This document shows, one piece after another, positions 33,765 to 46,520 of a DNA stretch of 64,000 nucleotides. The position numbers and the translations under genes were made by a program. Numbering within the stretch: the first letter of the stretch is position 1; every line of letters begins with the position of its first letter. Source of the DNA: Panicum virgatum (lineage: Eukaryota; Streptophyta; Magnoliopsida; Poales; Poaceae); contig NC_053147.1 in the NCBI RefSeq assembly GCF_016808335.1, positions 68,880,960 through 68,944,959 on the forward strand, given 5' to 3'. The notes under the pieces were generated by a model. That model had not been told where the DNA came from and searched no databases. It saw only the letters and a program-made list of their open reading frames with translations.

Positions 33765-36700
33765 CCGAATCCATCCATGACAGCCTTAGCGGAGGGAAAT
33801 TCTGCTCTGGCAGTAAAGCTGGGAGACACAGATAATAAGATAAGAAGCACCGGAATCATGGTTGTTGGTTGAAATAACCAATGTACGTGAGAGGCAAAGA
33901 CAGTTTACCTGCATCGAACAACTACGCATGGCATGCCAATGCGCTCAGCTGCGAGGACGCCAGATTGGCTGCCCGCAACAAGAATGCAGTTTTGCACGTC
34001 ACACCCAACATATTCAGACCCGGCTCGCAGAGCTGCTATTACCTTCTCAGAGCTGACAATGGCGACTAGGCAGTGAAATTTAGATAATATTCTACGCAGT
34101 GAAATGTAGATAATATTTTTCCAGGGAGTTAAGTGCTAGTAATAACCTTTCAGACGCCGTGATGTCAACGCTATGCTTTAGGATCGATGCAACCTCTTCT
34201 GCTATCCTCTGCTTCTCTGCAGAAGCTGTTGCAACAGAACATTTGGAATTAACTTCAAATGATCCATGAACTGAAAACGAAAAATGAACCAGGCTGCAAT
34301 TTTTTCAATAGCAAATACTCACCAGCCTTTTGGGCTTCCTTGATAAGTTGTTCATCCAAACTGGACGTGACACCTTTACCAAGAACAAGTTGCCCGTAGA
34401 AGCTTCCTTCAACCTCATCTTTTCCAACAATCTTAATTTTTGATGTTCTTTCAGGACCCAACTTTTTAACTATAGATCTAGAGTCAAATAGAAAAGAAAT
34501 GAGAACACAAAATATTTTGACAGGTTACAATATTGCCATCAATTAGTTTGAGAGATAAAAAGAGCGGACAGAAGTTATTTATCTTATACAAACTGTACCT
34601 TGAAATCTTTTCTCCATTTCTCCCATATGCAGCCAATATGGCCACAGGGACACCCTCACTAAGTGCATCATCAATGAACCTTTGAATGATTTCATACACA
34701 GAATCAGACACATGGTAACTTAAAGTTCAAGATAGAGTCATTCATATCCTATGGCAAGCATACAGTACTGAAGAGAGACAAAGGCTGTTCAGAAAAATAC
34801 ATAAGCTCAAAATAAGGACCAAGGTACTTTGCTTATAAATGCTCATGGACTGATGGAATCAAAGCATGCAGCATGAGTATCAGAATATACATACAAACTT
34901 TTATATGAAATGCTGTGAATTATATTCCTTCTTTTAGATAGCAAAAAATGCCCCACATATGATCGAGTAAAATTGTCCTGTAATACTTGCAAAGTTTTTA
35001 AGGATGAGAAAAAAAAGAAAGACCTTGGATATGTCTATACAGACTGCATATTACAATTTACAAGTAATTGACTGGTGGCTGCAACTCAGGCAGGGTATGC
35101 ACAAGCAACATCGTAAGGGCCTCAACTCCCTGCATGCAGGTAGCATGAAAAATCTAGAAGGAATGGAATGCTCGCATCCTCCAAAGCAAGAACACAACAA
35201 TCGCTCAAGTAGTCTGGGATATCGGTGAGGAGATCAGGTTATGGACTCAAGATGGAGAAAAAAGACTTAGTGAACTCAGCTATACTTAGTGAACTCAGCT
35301 ATGCTGTAGTTCCAACATCAGGAGTCGCTGTTTTAGTCTAGATAACAACTACTCTTCTTCTGTTCCAGTTGTTCTTTCCTTAGCATAAGCCAGTAGTTTG
35401 AACCATGTGCCAGTAAGAGCCTCGGCACCTCATGTTGTAACAATGTTTATTCTGTTTTTCTTCTTAATGAAAAAGATACGCAGCTCTCCTGCGTATTCTC
35501 AAAACAAAATAAAGTCTATCAATAATAACTCAAAATTTCCTAGATCATTCTATCTAGAGAGATCTTTTAACAAAAGAGACAAGCAGGAGATTGAAGTCTT
35601 ACTTTTCGACTCCAGGACGTAGTGGTAACCTATCAGAAGCTGAGAACTCTTCCAAAGCTTTCAACTAGAACAAGAATGATGCTCAAAGAAGTCAATTTTT
35701 CTCGAACAGCTCAAAGAAGTCAATATAAAAATATTTATAATGAAAATGGTTGAAAGAGAAGAACCACTAGTCCTTTTTGAATTTTTGATATAAAAAATAT
35801 TATAATGAAAATGGTTGAAAGAGAAGAACCACTAGTCCTTTTTGAATTTTTGATATAAATTAAATTCAAGATCTTGGCTAATCAGATTGGTTGAAATCAG
35901 ATTCGAAAATAGAAATCAGTACCAGGAACTAGTGCATAAAAGCAAGGAGAAGAACTAGTGCATAAAAAGGAATTAAGCAAACCCTGCTTTCAGGTTATAT
36001 ACAAAACCTTTTTTTTCTAACTGCTAAAACTGCCAGCCAGTTGTACTGGATAAATTGTTGACCCCCATTCCTTAGTAAAATCATTCTTGGATCATGTGCA
36101 CACATGAAACTGAGAACCTTGGCAAGTTTGGTGAAATCAGGACTCTGGCAATTAGGAAAAGGATAAAAAAACACTACCAGACTACCAGCCAGGTAACAGC
36201 TCAAGCAAACTTCTGTCAAGGCCTGATATATCAGAAAGTATGGCCAAGTCATGCTTGATATGCTTACCTTTTCACGAAGAACGCTTTTCATCAGCAATGT
36301 AGGCCAGCCAATCTGTGTTAAGTCAGAGGAAGGGGTTAAATTCAGAAAAAATGCAATGCATCAGCAATTAAACAGCTCCATAAAGCTATGTTACACAACA
36401 ATTAGTTTGTTACATGGGAGAAAGGAATAAAATTTTAATGAAATTTGGCTACAGACTACAGAAATTGAAAGAATTTGCTAGATGTTCTGCTTTCCACCTC
36501 AATGTCTTTAAGCAAATGGCTGACTTGAGATGTACTGTAGCAAGATTTGCTAACTCATACTTGACAAAGGAGGGTACTAGGGGAAGAAATAGACATACCC
36601 TGTCAAAGAACAATACCAGCATCCTTTCCTCATCACCCCGAGCTTTCCTAGAAAAAAGTGCAGCTTTAGGAAAATAATCAACATAAAGTGAAAAGGAAAC

Positions 36701-37899
36701 ACCCCCTCCAGCGTAGTCCAAACTAAGAGGTTAGACAAAGGCGAAACAAAATAGCAAGGGAACACGCTCCAGTCCATACTATCAATATTTAACTCAATGT
36801 TAAAGGAAAGACAGGACATATGATTGACGATGCTTGAGAATTCAATACGCACCTGACCAAATCAGCATATATTGGCTCTGTCCAATTTGCACAATGTAAC
36901 CCGAGACTTTGAAATGCTGGTGGAATAAAATGTTAAGATATATTAAAATCAAGACAGGCAAGAACTATGCATACTTGTGCAGTTAGACTTCTATTCCGCT
37001 AGACTCCTGCCTGGTTGATCTACAGAATTTTCTACTTTGCATTTCAACCTCAGCATGGCATAGCATGTATTGAAGAAAACATAAAGTGCTACAGAAGAGT
37101 AAAAGAATTTGATAAGGGCATGAAGCACAGAAGAAGATTTATATATCTCGCACCTACATTGAAAGCTTGCCGATTGCCGAAACGGTAAACATCTGCTAGA
37201 ACTCTGGAGGAACAGAACAAGAAATGCTCAATCAGAAACAGTGATTCTTCTGAGATCAGCAAGGCAAATGATGGCAAGAAAAGGTATCACTATTCACTAC
37301 TCCACAATAGCTCGAAATAAACTTAATAGTATTTGTTCAACAATGAAGCATGCTTCAGCTAGAACTGAAATAATGGAGAAAGGATTCTCACGGAATTAAT
37401 CAGATACCACATCGCTTATTCGTGGCACTTGTCTCCACGAATTATATCTGAGGACACGTTGTCCTCACCAATTCCAACCACGTTCTACATCTGCCCAGCA
37501 ATTCTAAGAATCTAAGCTACTTTTAAGCAGTAGCAGAAACAACTCTAGCTTCAGCATCTGCTATCCTCAAGAAGCAGAAAAGACACTCCTTTGGGGGTAA
37601 AAACAAGGGGAATTAACAAACCGAGCACTAAAAAGGCAGGATTTTTAAGGCCCTCACCCTTCCACCTCCACAAGCAAGCCGAGGTTCGGCGGTGCCGGGC
37701 TCTCCGACGACGAGGAGGAGCACCGGAGCGGCGGCGCCAGTTGGTGGCGGCCGGAGCTCGGGGCGACGGCGGCGCGAAGAGGAGAAGGTGAAGCGGCCGA
37801 GGAGGTCGGGGTGGAGGCAGGGACCTTAGAAGTCTCAGCCGAGGCTGGTGCCAGCGGGGACGCCCGGAGAGGGACGCATTGAGCGGCAGCGGCGGCCAT
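33716..37899 (-). CDS. HAD-fold (CbbY-like) plastid-targeted protein, 11 exons, probable pseudoenzyme
   Basis: Exons (minus): 37899-37658, 37203-37154, 36916-36853, 36647-36599, 36312-36268, 35664-35603, 34679-34599, 34477-34323, 34225-34147, 34052-33909, 33818-33716. All introns are GT-AG and the sum, 1074 bases, gives 357 residues with no break. Residues 1-70 (Ala/Ser/Pro-rich, few acidic) look like a chloroplast transit peptide. The fold then starts at LLVEVEGVLADVY (about 75-87), with a cap region (LGLHCANW, KARGDEERM) and LPLRPGVEKFIDDA, VPVAILAAYG, and near residue 300 ILVAGSQSGVLAA. The overall pattern matches haloacid-dehalogenase CbbY-like proteins; it resembles the Arabidopsis At5g45170 group as I recall it. 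Motif I has Glu-x-Glu for the nucleophile Asp-x-Asp, and motif IV lacks the acidic pair, so phosphatase activity is doubtful. Confidence 0.88.
35735..35865. repeat. 65-bp tandem duplication in an intron of the HAD-like gene
   Basis: Two near-identical 65-base units contain TGAAAATGGTTGAAAGAGAA and CCACTAGTCCTTTTTGA. They lie in the intron between exons 6 and 5. Shorter direct repeats occur at 35268-35306 (ACTTAGTGAACTCAGCTAT twice) and at 35685-35725. Confidence 0.85.
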
Positions 37900-38137
37900 G
37901 ACGGGCGAGGTGGGCGTGTGAACCGGCGGCGGCGAGCTATCCGCCGCAGGGAGAGGAGGGGGACACTGATGATTGGTCGCTCCACCGGGTGTCTGGGTGC
38001 AGGGAGGATTATTGAGCCACTAGTGCTAACACACACAGCGGCGGGGCTCCTATACATATTGTGCAAAATAATTAAGCAACTCAGCTATAAAGCCATTAAA
38101 ATCCAGTTAATAGTTTATTCAATATTTTACAGAAAAA

Positions 38138-38240
38138 AATATTGAACTAGCAATTCAAAAATGTTGAACCAACAATTCAAAAATATTGGATCAATACATT
38201 GAAAATGTTGAACAATATTTTGAAAATGTTGAACCTCAAC
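38138..38240. repeat. 22-bp minisatellite upstream of the HAD-like gene
   Basis: About four and a half imperfect copies of a unit like AATGTTGAACCAACAATTCAAA (split here as AATGTTGAAC + CAACAATTCAAA), with period 21-22, abut the GC-rich block at 38250. Its minus-strand frame gives Asn/Ile/Phe-rich peptides that are not a gene. Confidence 0.75.
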
Positions 38241-38949
38241 ATTTTTTTTCTACCTTCTCCGATACCCGCGGCCGGCACCGGCCGGCACCGGCGGCGGCGG
38301 CAGCGCTGCGGGCGCGCGGCACGTGGAAGAGGCGGAGGCGCCGCGGGCGGCTGCGGGAGAGGCGGCGGCACTGCGGGCACACAGCGCGCGGGCGACCGCG
38401 AGAGAGGAGGCGGCGCGCCGGCAGGCTGCAGCCGCGGCGCCGTGATGCAGGGGATGGGCTGGGGCGGAGCGATGTGGCGGCCGCGCGGCAGGGCTCGCGG
38501 CGGCGGCGCGGGGCCGCGTCAAGCGGTGCGCACGGCGGCGGCGAGAATCCGCATTGGGGCGGCGGCGCTGGACACGGACGGAGCGCAAAGTGAGAGGGTG
38601 AGGGATAGGGTTTGAGTGTGTTAGATCTAATAGTTGTGGATGACTGCACGAATCTCAAATACTAGAAGGTAGAAAAGAAAAAATCTTCCGAAAGATGTAT
38701 ATGATTGGCGCACAGCGGCTTAATCATCGTTGATGGGATGATGGGCTATCACTTATCGCTTTCGGAAAAAGTTATCTATGGCGGCAAGAATCTAGCTCGT
38801 TTCTTTCGCCAGATACATCCCTCCCTTTCCCGTCTCAGTTTTCTTTGGAGAAAGGAATTCCAATTTTTTTCTATACAGGAGAAATTTCAATTGTCTCCCG
38901 CAATATCATCTCAAAAAGAATTGCATATAGAGGGAAATTTTTAAACACA
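38241..38949. other. GC-rich fragment and unassigned sequence
   Basis: 38250-38600 is very GC-rich with CGGCGG runs and long open frames in several phases, none with a domain. It could be a captured first exon or CpG-island-like promoter DNA. 38640-38949 leads into the Tat-type pol fragment and shows no recognised LTR. Confidence 0.4.
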
Positions 38950-41900
38950 TCAGCTGACGATTTGGAGGAAGTTGACGATTTGGAGGAAGTTGATATCGGT
39001 CTCAGGGATAAGCCACGACCAACATTTATCAGCAAGAAGCTAAACCCGAGCCTGCGTGAGCCGATGATAGCACTGTTGAGGGAATACCGGGATTGTTTTG
39101 CGTGGGATTATACTAAAATGCCTAGTCTGGATAGAAACATCGTTGAACATCGGCTCCCGCTTAAGAAAGGATTTCGGCCGTTTCAACAATGAGCAAGGTA
39201 GATGAAGGCTGAAATCCTGGAGGAGGTCAAGAAAAAGGTGCAAAAGATGTTGGACGCGTAGTTCATCAGGCCATGTAGGTATGCAGAATGGATCTCCAGT
39301 GTGGTCCCTGTACAGAAGAAGGATTGCCGATGGAGAGTCTGCGTGGATTTCAGAGACCTCAACAGAGCGACGCCAAAGGACGATCCGATGCCCGTGGCAG
39401 AAACGTTGATCAATGCCGCTTCCGGTCACAAAATACTGAGCTTTATGGATGGTAACGCCGGCTACAACTAGATCTTCATGGCCCTAGAGGATATAAGTAA
39501 GACCGCGTTCAGAGTACCAGGCGCGGTCGGCTTGTTCGAGTACTTGGTTATGATCTTTGGATTGAAAAATGCCGGTGCAACGTATCAACACACCATGAAT
39601 TACATTTTTCATGATCTCATCGGCAAGCTGGTAGAAATCTACATTGATGATGTCGTAGTCAAGTCCACATCGGCTGGGGGGCATCTGGAAGATTTGTGTA
39701 AGGTTTTGGAGCGGACTCGAAAGTTTGGGCTCAAAATGAACCCGAAGAAATGTGCCTTTGGTGTATCGGCCGGTCAGTTCTTAGGATTCCTGGTACATGA
39801 GCGAGGAATCGAGATCGGCTTGAAGAGTCAAGAAGCGGTAAAGACAATGAAGCCGCCTACTACGAAGAAGGAGTTACAGAAGCTCATCGGAAAAATCAAC
39901 TTTGTCAGACGATTTATTTCCAATTTGTCTGGGCGTATCGAGCCGTTCATGGGTCTGGTGAAGATCAAGTCCGAGGATGAGTTTCACTAGGGGCAGAACA
40001 GCAGCAGGCTCTTGACGAAATCAAGGAATATTTGTCGAAGCCTCCAGTATTGGTTCCGCCTCAACAGGACAGGCCTTTCTATGTGTACCTGTCCGTGGGT
40101 GACACTTCCATCGCCTCGGTTCTGATTCAGAAACATGACGATCAGGAGAGGGTTGTCTTCTACCTCAGCAGGCGCATGTTGGATGCCGAGACCAGGTATC
40201 CTGAGATTGAAAAGCTTTGTCTTTGTTTATTCTTTACTTGTACAAAGCGTCGACATATTTTGCTCTCGGCAGAAACGATCATCATATGTAATTCGGATGT
40301 CATCAAGCATATGCTGTCGGCTCCTATTCTAAAATGCCGACTAGGAAAATGGATGTTTGCGTTGTCAGAATTCGATATCCAATATCAACCTACAAAGGCA
40401 GTCAAGGGATAGGCACTGGCGGATCTCATTGCAGACAGGGTCAACACTGACGTATCTGCACTTTTGTACATGCCTGGGCCATGTTTTTCGACGGATCGGC
40501 TTGTGATGATGAGTGCGGCATAGGAATTCTTTTGGTATCGCCTCGTAGGGCGACTTAATCTTTTTCCATCAGGATGGCTACTCCATGCACCAATAATTTA
40601 GTAGAGTATGAGGCCGTTCGCAGGGGGATGGAATTACTCCTGGAAGCTAGTGCAGAAGCAGTGGAAATATTTGGGGATTCGAAACTGGTGATTTCTCAGC
40701 TCACGGAAGAATATAAATGTGAGAGCGAGCTTCTTTTTCCGATATAGATGCAGTGCGGTGAGTTGATGTCACAATTTAGGTACATTAATTTCCATTAGAT
40801 ACGAAGGACTTTGAACAGTGAAGCCAATGACTTGGCACAGATGGCTTCCGGATATAAGGAAACAGTCGATGGGGTCGATGTAGAGGTTCAGTTTCTAGAA
40901 TCTGGAGACTAGAGAGCCGATATCTTCAATTATTTGAAGGATTCAGCTCGGGGGGCACCCAGAAGGATAAGACTCAAAGCTATGAAGTATGTTCTGATAG
41001 GGGACGACATGTTCTATAGGACTTTGGAAGGACTACTGCTTAAATGTTTGGTGCCTTCGGAGTTGAATCGTCTCTTGCATGAGGTTCATGAAGGAGCCTG
41101 CGGTACTCATCAATCGGCTCATAAGATGAAATTGCTAATTAGACGATCGGGATATTACTGGCCTACCATGCTTGAGGATTGATTTAAATATTACAAAGGA
41201 TGTCAGGCATGTCAGAGATTCGGCAAGATTCAGATGGTGCCGGCATCAGTAATGAATCCTATCATTAAGCCACGGCCGTTCAGGGGTTGGGCTATGGATA
41301 TGATTGGCCAGATTAACCCGCCATCTAGCAAAGGTCACCAATGGGTGTTAGCTGTCACGGATTATTTCACAAAATGAGTGGAGGCGGTACCCATGAGGTC
41401 GGTGGCATCAAAAGATGTGATCAGTTTCGTTAAAGAGCACATCATTCATAGGTTTGGGATTCCTCAGACCATTACGACCGATGGAGGATCGGTCTTTATA
41501 TCGGAGGAATTTAGAAAGTTTGTCGATGACACGGGGTTCAAGCTGATCAGATCATCCCCATATTATGCCCAGTCTAATGGACAGGCTGAAGCATCCAACC
41601 AGAGCCTTATCAAGCTGATCAGAAGGAAGATCGATGAATATCTTAGGCGCTGGCATGAGGTGTTGTCAGAGGCTTTGTGGGCATATCGTATTTCGTGTCA
41701 TGGATCCATTAAGACGTCACCATACCATCTGGTCTACAGTCAAGACGCTGTGTTGCCATGGGAGATCACGGCCGGATCAAGGCGTGTTGAGTTTCAGAAT
41801 GATCTATCGGTTGAAGAGTATGCAGCCTTGATCAGCGATAATGTGGAGGATCTTACAGAGCTAAGACTTTGGTCACTCGAGAAGATCAAGGAAAACAAAG

Positions 41901-42170
41901 CTAAAGTTGCTCGTGCGTACAATAAAAAGGTCAAGCCGAAAGAATTCCAGGTTGGAGACCTAGTTTGGGAGGCAGTGCTACCATTGGGAACTAAAGATAG
42001 GAAGTATGGTAAGTGGTCTCCTACTTAGCATGGACCGTACAAGGTTGATCAGGTCCTGCTTGAAAATACGTACATGCTTGAAGAATTAGATGGTGTCAAG
42101 TTTCCTGTAGCCGTCAATGGTCAACACCTCAAGAAATATTTTCCGAGCATGTGGGAAGGCGACTAACAAG
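38950..42170 (+). pseudogene. Tat-lineage Ty3/Gypsy pol fragment, heavily decayed
   Basis: This is a retrotransposon polymerase without gag, protease start or LTRs. In order: RT N-terminal part (YRDCFAWDYTKMPSLDRNIVEHR is split by stops further on), WRVCVDFRDLNRA, MDGNAGYN, YIDDVVV (about 39645), RNase H (YLSVGDTSIASVL, about 40090), a second RNase H-like domain (FFDGSACDDECGIGI, about 40480, with NNLVEYEAVRRGMELL), then integrase (HEVHEGACGTHQSAHKMK, about 41080; TTDGGSVF and SPYYAQSNGQAE, 41480-41590). The second RNase H is typical of the Tat lineage. Stops include 39190 (TGA), 39199, 39259, 39469, 39988 and 40410 (TAG), plus a frameshift near 39990. Most fit CAG, CGA or TGG ancestors. Confidence 0.88.
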
Positions 42171-42202
42171 AGCCGATGAGATCCATCTGGCTGCATTATA
42201 AA

Positions 42203-42412
42203 AGACCAACACGTTGAGTTGGCCAGTAAAAAAAAGCAAAAATGAGATAGGCCAACACGTTGAGTTGGCCAGTAAAAAAAAGCAAAAATGAGATAGGCCA
42301 ACACGTTGAGTTGGCCAGTAAAAAAAAGCAAAAATGAGATAGGCCAACATGTTGAGTTGGCCAGTAAAAAAAACAAAAGTGAGAGAGGCCAACACGTTGA
42401 GTTGGAGAAAAC
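42203..42412. repeat. 46-bp tandem repeat, about 4.5 copies
   Basis: The unit contains GGCCAACACGTTGAGTTGGC, CAG and an A run, with period 46 (starts near 42205, 42251, 42297, 42343, 42388). Each unit holds the inverted pair GCCAACACGTTGAGTTGGC, so the array can form serial hairpins. It lies at the 3' end of the Tat-type pol and may be part of that element's untranslated region. Confidence 0.92.
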
Positions 42413-42603
42413 ATTGGAAATAAATAGGAGAAAATAGTTAGGAAATTATAAAAATAGGTAGAACATTATAGAAATAGGTAGAAAAATCATAGATAATTTA
42501 GAAAATTGTTGGAGGATCATGGAAAATTGTAGAAAATTGTTGGAGAATCGTAGAATCATTTTGTTATTGTCGAAACTTGATAGAGAATCGTAGAATCATT
42601 TCC

Positions 42604-43150
42604 TTATTGTTGAAAATTGTTGGAAAATTATATAATCATGTATTATATATATGAGTTTAATATTTTTTATGTTGTTGCAATATGATGTATACCTGATGTA
42701 TTTATGATGTATTCATGTTATAAATTTCTCTTATATTCGTGAAAATTTCATATTATCTGCTGTATTCATATTATCACGACACGTAATTTATTGTTGAAAA
42801 TTGTCGGAAAATTGTATAATCATGTATTATATATTTGAGTTTAATATTTTTTATGTTGTTGCAATATGATGTATACCTGATGTATTTATGATGTATTCAT
42901 GTTATAAATTTCTCTTATATTCGTGAAAATTTCATATTATCTGTTGTATTCATATTATCACGACACGTAATTTATTGTTGAAAATTGTTGGAAAATTGTA
43001 TAATCATGTATTATATATATGAGTTTAATATTTTTTATATGGTTGCAATATGATGTATTTCTGATGTATTCATGTTATAAATTTCTCTTATATTCGTGAA
43101 AATTTCATATTATCTGCTGTATTCATCTTATCACGACACGTAATTCCATA
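42604..43150. repeat. 184-bp tandem repeat, 3 copies
   Basis: AT-rich units with period 184 start at 42604, 42788 and 42972. Each contains TTATTGTTGAAAATTG, GTATTATATAT, GATGTATTCATGTTATAAAT and ATCACGACACGTAAT. The third copy lacks a short internal ATGTATTTATG segment. The array ends just before CACTA-2 ORF2. Whether it belongs to CACTA-2 or to an older satellite is unclear. Confidence 0.9.
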
Positions 43151-43200
43151 CGTATCACCCTAAACTCCGCGTATTATTATATGTTTGCATAGGGATCGAG

Positions 43201-46200
43201 ATGGATCCCTTTCAACGTGATTTCGAAGACGACGAGTACGCACTCCATGAAATGATCCAGGCAGGCACCGAGGCCGTAGGGTCTTTCCAAGATGAACAAA
43301 ACGAGGATGATGGCAGCCAGTATCTCAATGATACTAGTGATGGCGATGCCGAAACTAGGGAAGAAATGGATGTGGAAGATGACATCCCCGAGGTATATGG
43401 AATTCGATCACAGAATATGACATACTTATGTATCGCAAACGTGTAGTTATATATATATATTCATATATATAATTTCAGACTTCCGAATCAAACAGCTCGA
43501 AATGTAAACGAGGCTCAAAGAAAAAGTTGGAGGGCCGTACGACGATCACCTCGTTGCACCCGGATGGGGAACCCAAGTCTCCCAAGGGGGTTAAGACGAC
43601 TGTGGTGAATCAGTGTGGATGTTATATCAGGGAGAACATCCCCATTAGCTTCAAGCTCTAGAAGAAAATCAAAAGAATAGATAATGATGCTGATATCGTC
43701 CCTGAAACAGAGAAGCAAATGCTATGGAATGATGTGAAACAACACTTCAGTTTCCCAAAGAACAAAGAAGAAATCTTTATGGATTGGGTCATGAAGAAGA
43801 TGGCTATTTCTTTCCAGACGTTCAAGAAGAACATGAACAAAGACTACATAAAGAAAGGCCGCGTGCCAGACTTCGAGAAGCACTTCAAGAAGCAACGTCC
43901 ATTTTGGGATGCATTTGTGCAGTACAAACTGTCCGAGACCAGCAAGAAAAGGACAGCACAAGCCAAAGAGAATGCGAGCAAGAAGATACACTTTCATCAT
44001 TTTGGGCAAGGAGGTTATTCGACGGTGATCCCCAAATGGCGGAAAATGAAGACGACCTCACTGCGAGGGGAATCGTACCGGCAACTTTCGACTGGCCGGA
44101 GCGAGCAAAGCATTTCTTCTATGCTCGTGGAGGCTCCCTAAACCCGAAAGATTGCTCGCTTATTACTAGCGACGCCATAAGAGAAGCGGCCAACAAGCTG
44201 GATGAGGCACTAAAGGCCATGTACGAAGGCAGTTTCAAGTCAGACAGATAGAAAGATGAGTTGATGTACGCTCTCGGGATATCAGAACACACAGGACGTG
44301 TGCGAGGTATGGGTGTAGTTCCATGGAAGCATGGCTTCAGTGCTGACATTGAGACCTATCGAAGCAGATCCAGGAAGAAGGATGAACAGGAAGATAAGAT
44401 GCGTGCCCTGGAACAGAGGATAGCTTCGATTGAAGGGGCAATGGCAAGTAGCAGCCAGACACACCAACAAGAAGCCAGATCAGCCGCTAATTTGGAGAGC
44501 AGCCCCGGCTCGCAACGCCGTAGCAGCGTCGCTTCCACGGAGCACCCAGCCGGAGGTCAACCCACAGTGGTTGCGGACGAGTCAGAACATTACTCGGTGG
44601 ATGACATCACCGTGAGGACACCCTGCGAGCTTCTGTATCAGCAGAGGAAAAAGATCAAACTGGTCGCGCATGGCATTGCTGAAGTGCCTGTCCAAGGTGG
44701 GACAATTCATGGCAGGCTGATTCCGGAAGGATATGCTAGGGTCATGGTCGATCGAGTCGAGCCAGGATGGGAAGACCTCGACCTTGAGATCCCTGGAGGC
44801 GATGGAGAAGAGGAACTCGGACACGCTGTGCACACATGGATCTGTTGGAACAAGCGGTACATACGATTGGCCTCTGGGATACAATTTGCCGATACATCAG
44901 CAGCCCAAAGAGGTCCCAGTCAGAGTCCAGCTCCGAGATCACCACTAGTAGCACATAAGAGTCCCAGTCCAGCTCCGAGATCACCACCAGCAGCACATAA
45001 GAGTCCCAGTCCGGCTCCAAGCTCAGCACTGGCAGCAGGAAAGAGTCCCAGTCTGGCTCCCGATGATGCAAGGGACTCAAGTGCCAGCTCAGGGGCTTGG
45101 GTCCCACTGTAACCGCCTCCAAAGGCGAAGAAGGAGAGCGCGAAGCCTTCGGTCCCACCGCCACCGCCTCCGAAGGCGAGGAAGAGCACAAAGGTCGCGC
45201 CACCTCCTAAGAAGAGGAACACCCCCATGAAGAAGAAAGAAAAACCTCCACTACCGAAGTTAGCATACCATATGACTCAGGAGGAATTAGAAGAAAGTGT
45301 GCGCCAGCACGTCAGAGATCATTTCGCGCCTAAAAAGCCTCCACCGGTGCATCAATGGTTAGAGAAAGATAAGAAATACTTCAGAACTCTACTCCAACCG
45401 AAGTACAGGGCACCCCTATCGGACTACGACCGCCAGATCACAAAGTCCTGGGAGAAGCCAAGTAACCGTCGGCGCAACCAAGTTCCCCAGCTCGGACAAC
45501 AGTCCAAGCAATCGATACCCCCGCTCAAAGTCCTCTCCGACCAGGATGCAGCTATGGCTCAGTTTGTGCTGGAAAGCGGCCTCACAAAAGCTCAACTGCT
45601 CGAAGAGGCTCCAATCGAGGTTCACCCAGGGGCAAACAAAAAACCTTTCGTGTTGCGGGAATCTCTTATGTGGGTAGAGTTGATTCCGGCACTACCAACT
45701 AGGATGCGTGAGTTGCATGCATGGTACATGAAAGCAAGTGCAATGAAGGATGTATGTTTTTGTGCCCGAATACAAGATAGGCATTTCCATCGGGGGATGA
45801 CATATGGATTTATTTTGAAAATCTTTATGATCTGTACCATCAAGACCCCGTAGACAAGTCTCTCCTCTGTGTATTTTGTATGTAAGTGTACTTCGTCCTA
45901 CCATTTGTATATAGTACCATAGCTCTACTAATTATGTGTTTTCTCATCCTCTTCCTTTATTTTTAATCGTGTAGGATGAAGGTTCAAGAATGCCAGAGAA
46001 AAGGGATATATCACATCGGCTTCATAGACCCATGTAATATATATGAGGAGAGTGTCAGGAAATAGCCTAATCGGACCGAGAACAACATACTCAGGGCCTT
46101 GCATAAGCAGAATACTTGTCAATTCATTCTGGTTCCGTACAACTTCGAGTGGGTTCTTTATCTTTTTTCTTGACTTCACTGTATATATGTGTATATATAT

Positions 46201-46489
46201 ATCCAACATTTCTTATACATATATGTGCATGAAACAGGTTTCACTGGATCCTTCTTATTATCGAGATCGATAGATGCCGAGTTCGGGTGTACGACTCCTT
46301 GAGGAAGCCAACATATTATTACCAAGACCTCATAAACATCATCCAAAAAGCATGGGCTCGCTTCCTTCAAAAACATATAGGAATATCGTCACCTCCAGCC
46401 TCGCTAGAATTTACAACTAACTGGCCGGTATGAATACATATCGCACATCTACTGTCGTTTCTTTAATCAACATCAATATTTCATAACCC

Positions 46490-46520
<31 letters not shown>

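Noticed and set aside
37551..38066. 171-codon minus-strand frame overlapping exon 1 of the HAD-like gene
   Set aside because: It is in a different phase from the exon that splices cleanly into the 357-residue frame, and it has no domain.
38236..38658. 140-codon minus-strand frame in GC-rich DNA upstream of the HAD-like gene
   Set aside because: Arg/Ala/Pro/Ser-rich in all phases and runs into the 22-bp minisatellite. No domain; a captured exon remains possible but is not supported.
42086..42414. Minus-strand frames encoding a repeated FFLLANSTCWPISFLLFF-type peptide
   Set aside because: They are read straight through the 46-bp tandem array, whose unit keeps several frames open. No start, promoter or domain supports a protein.
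42203..43150. Possible CRISPR-like repeat/spacer array
   Set aside because: Units are head-to-tail without distinct spacers, and the context is plant retroelement DNA. These are ordinary tandem repeats.
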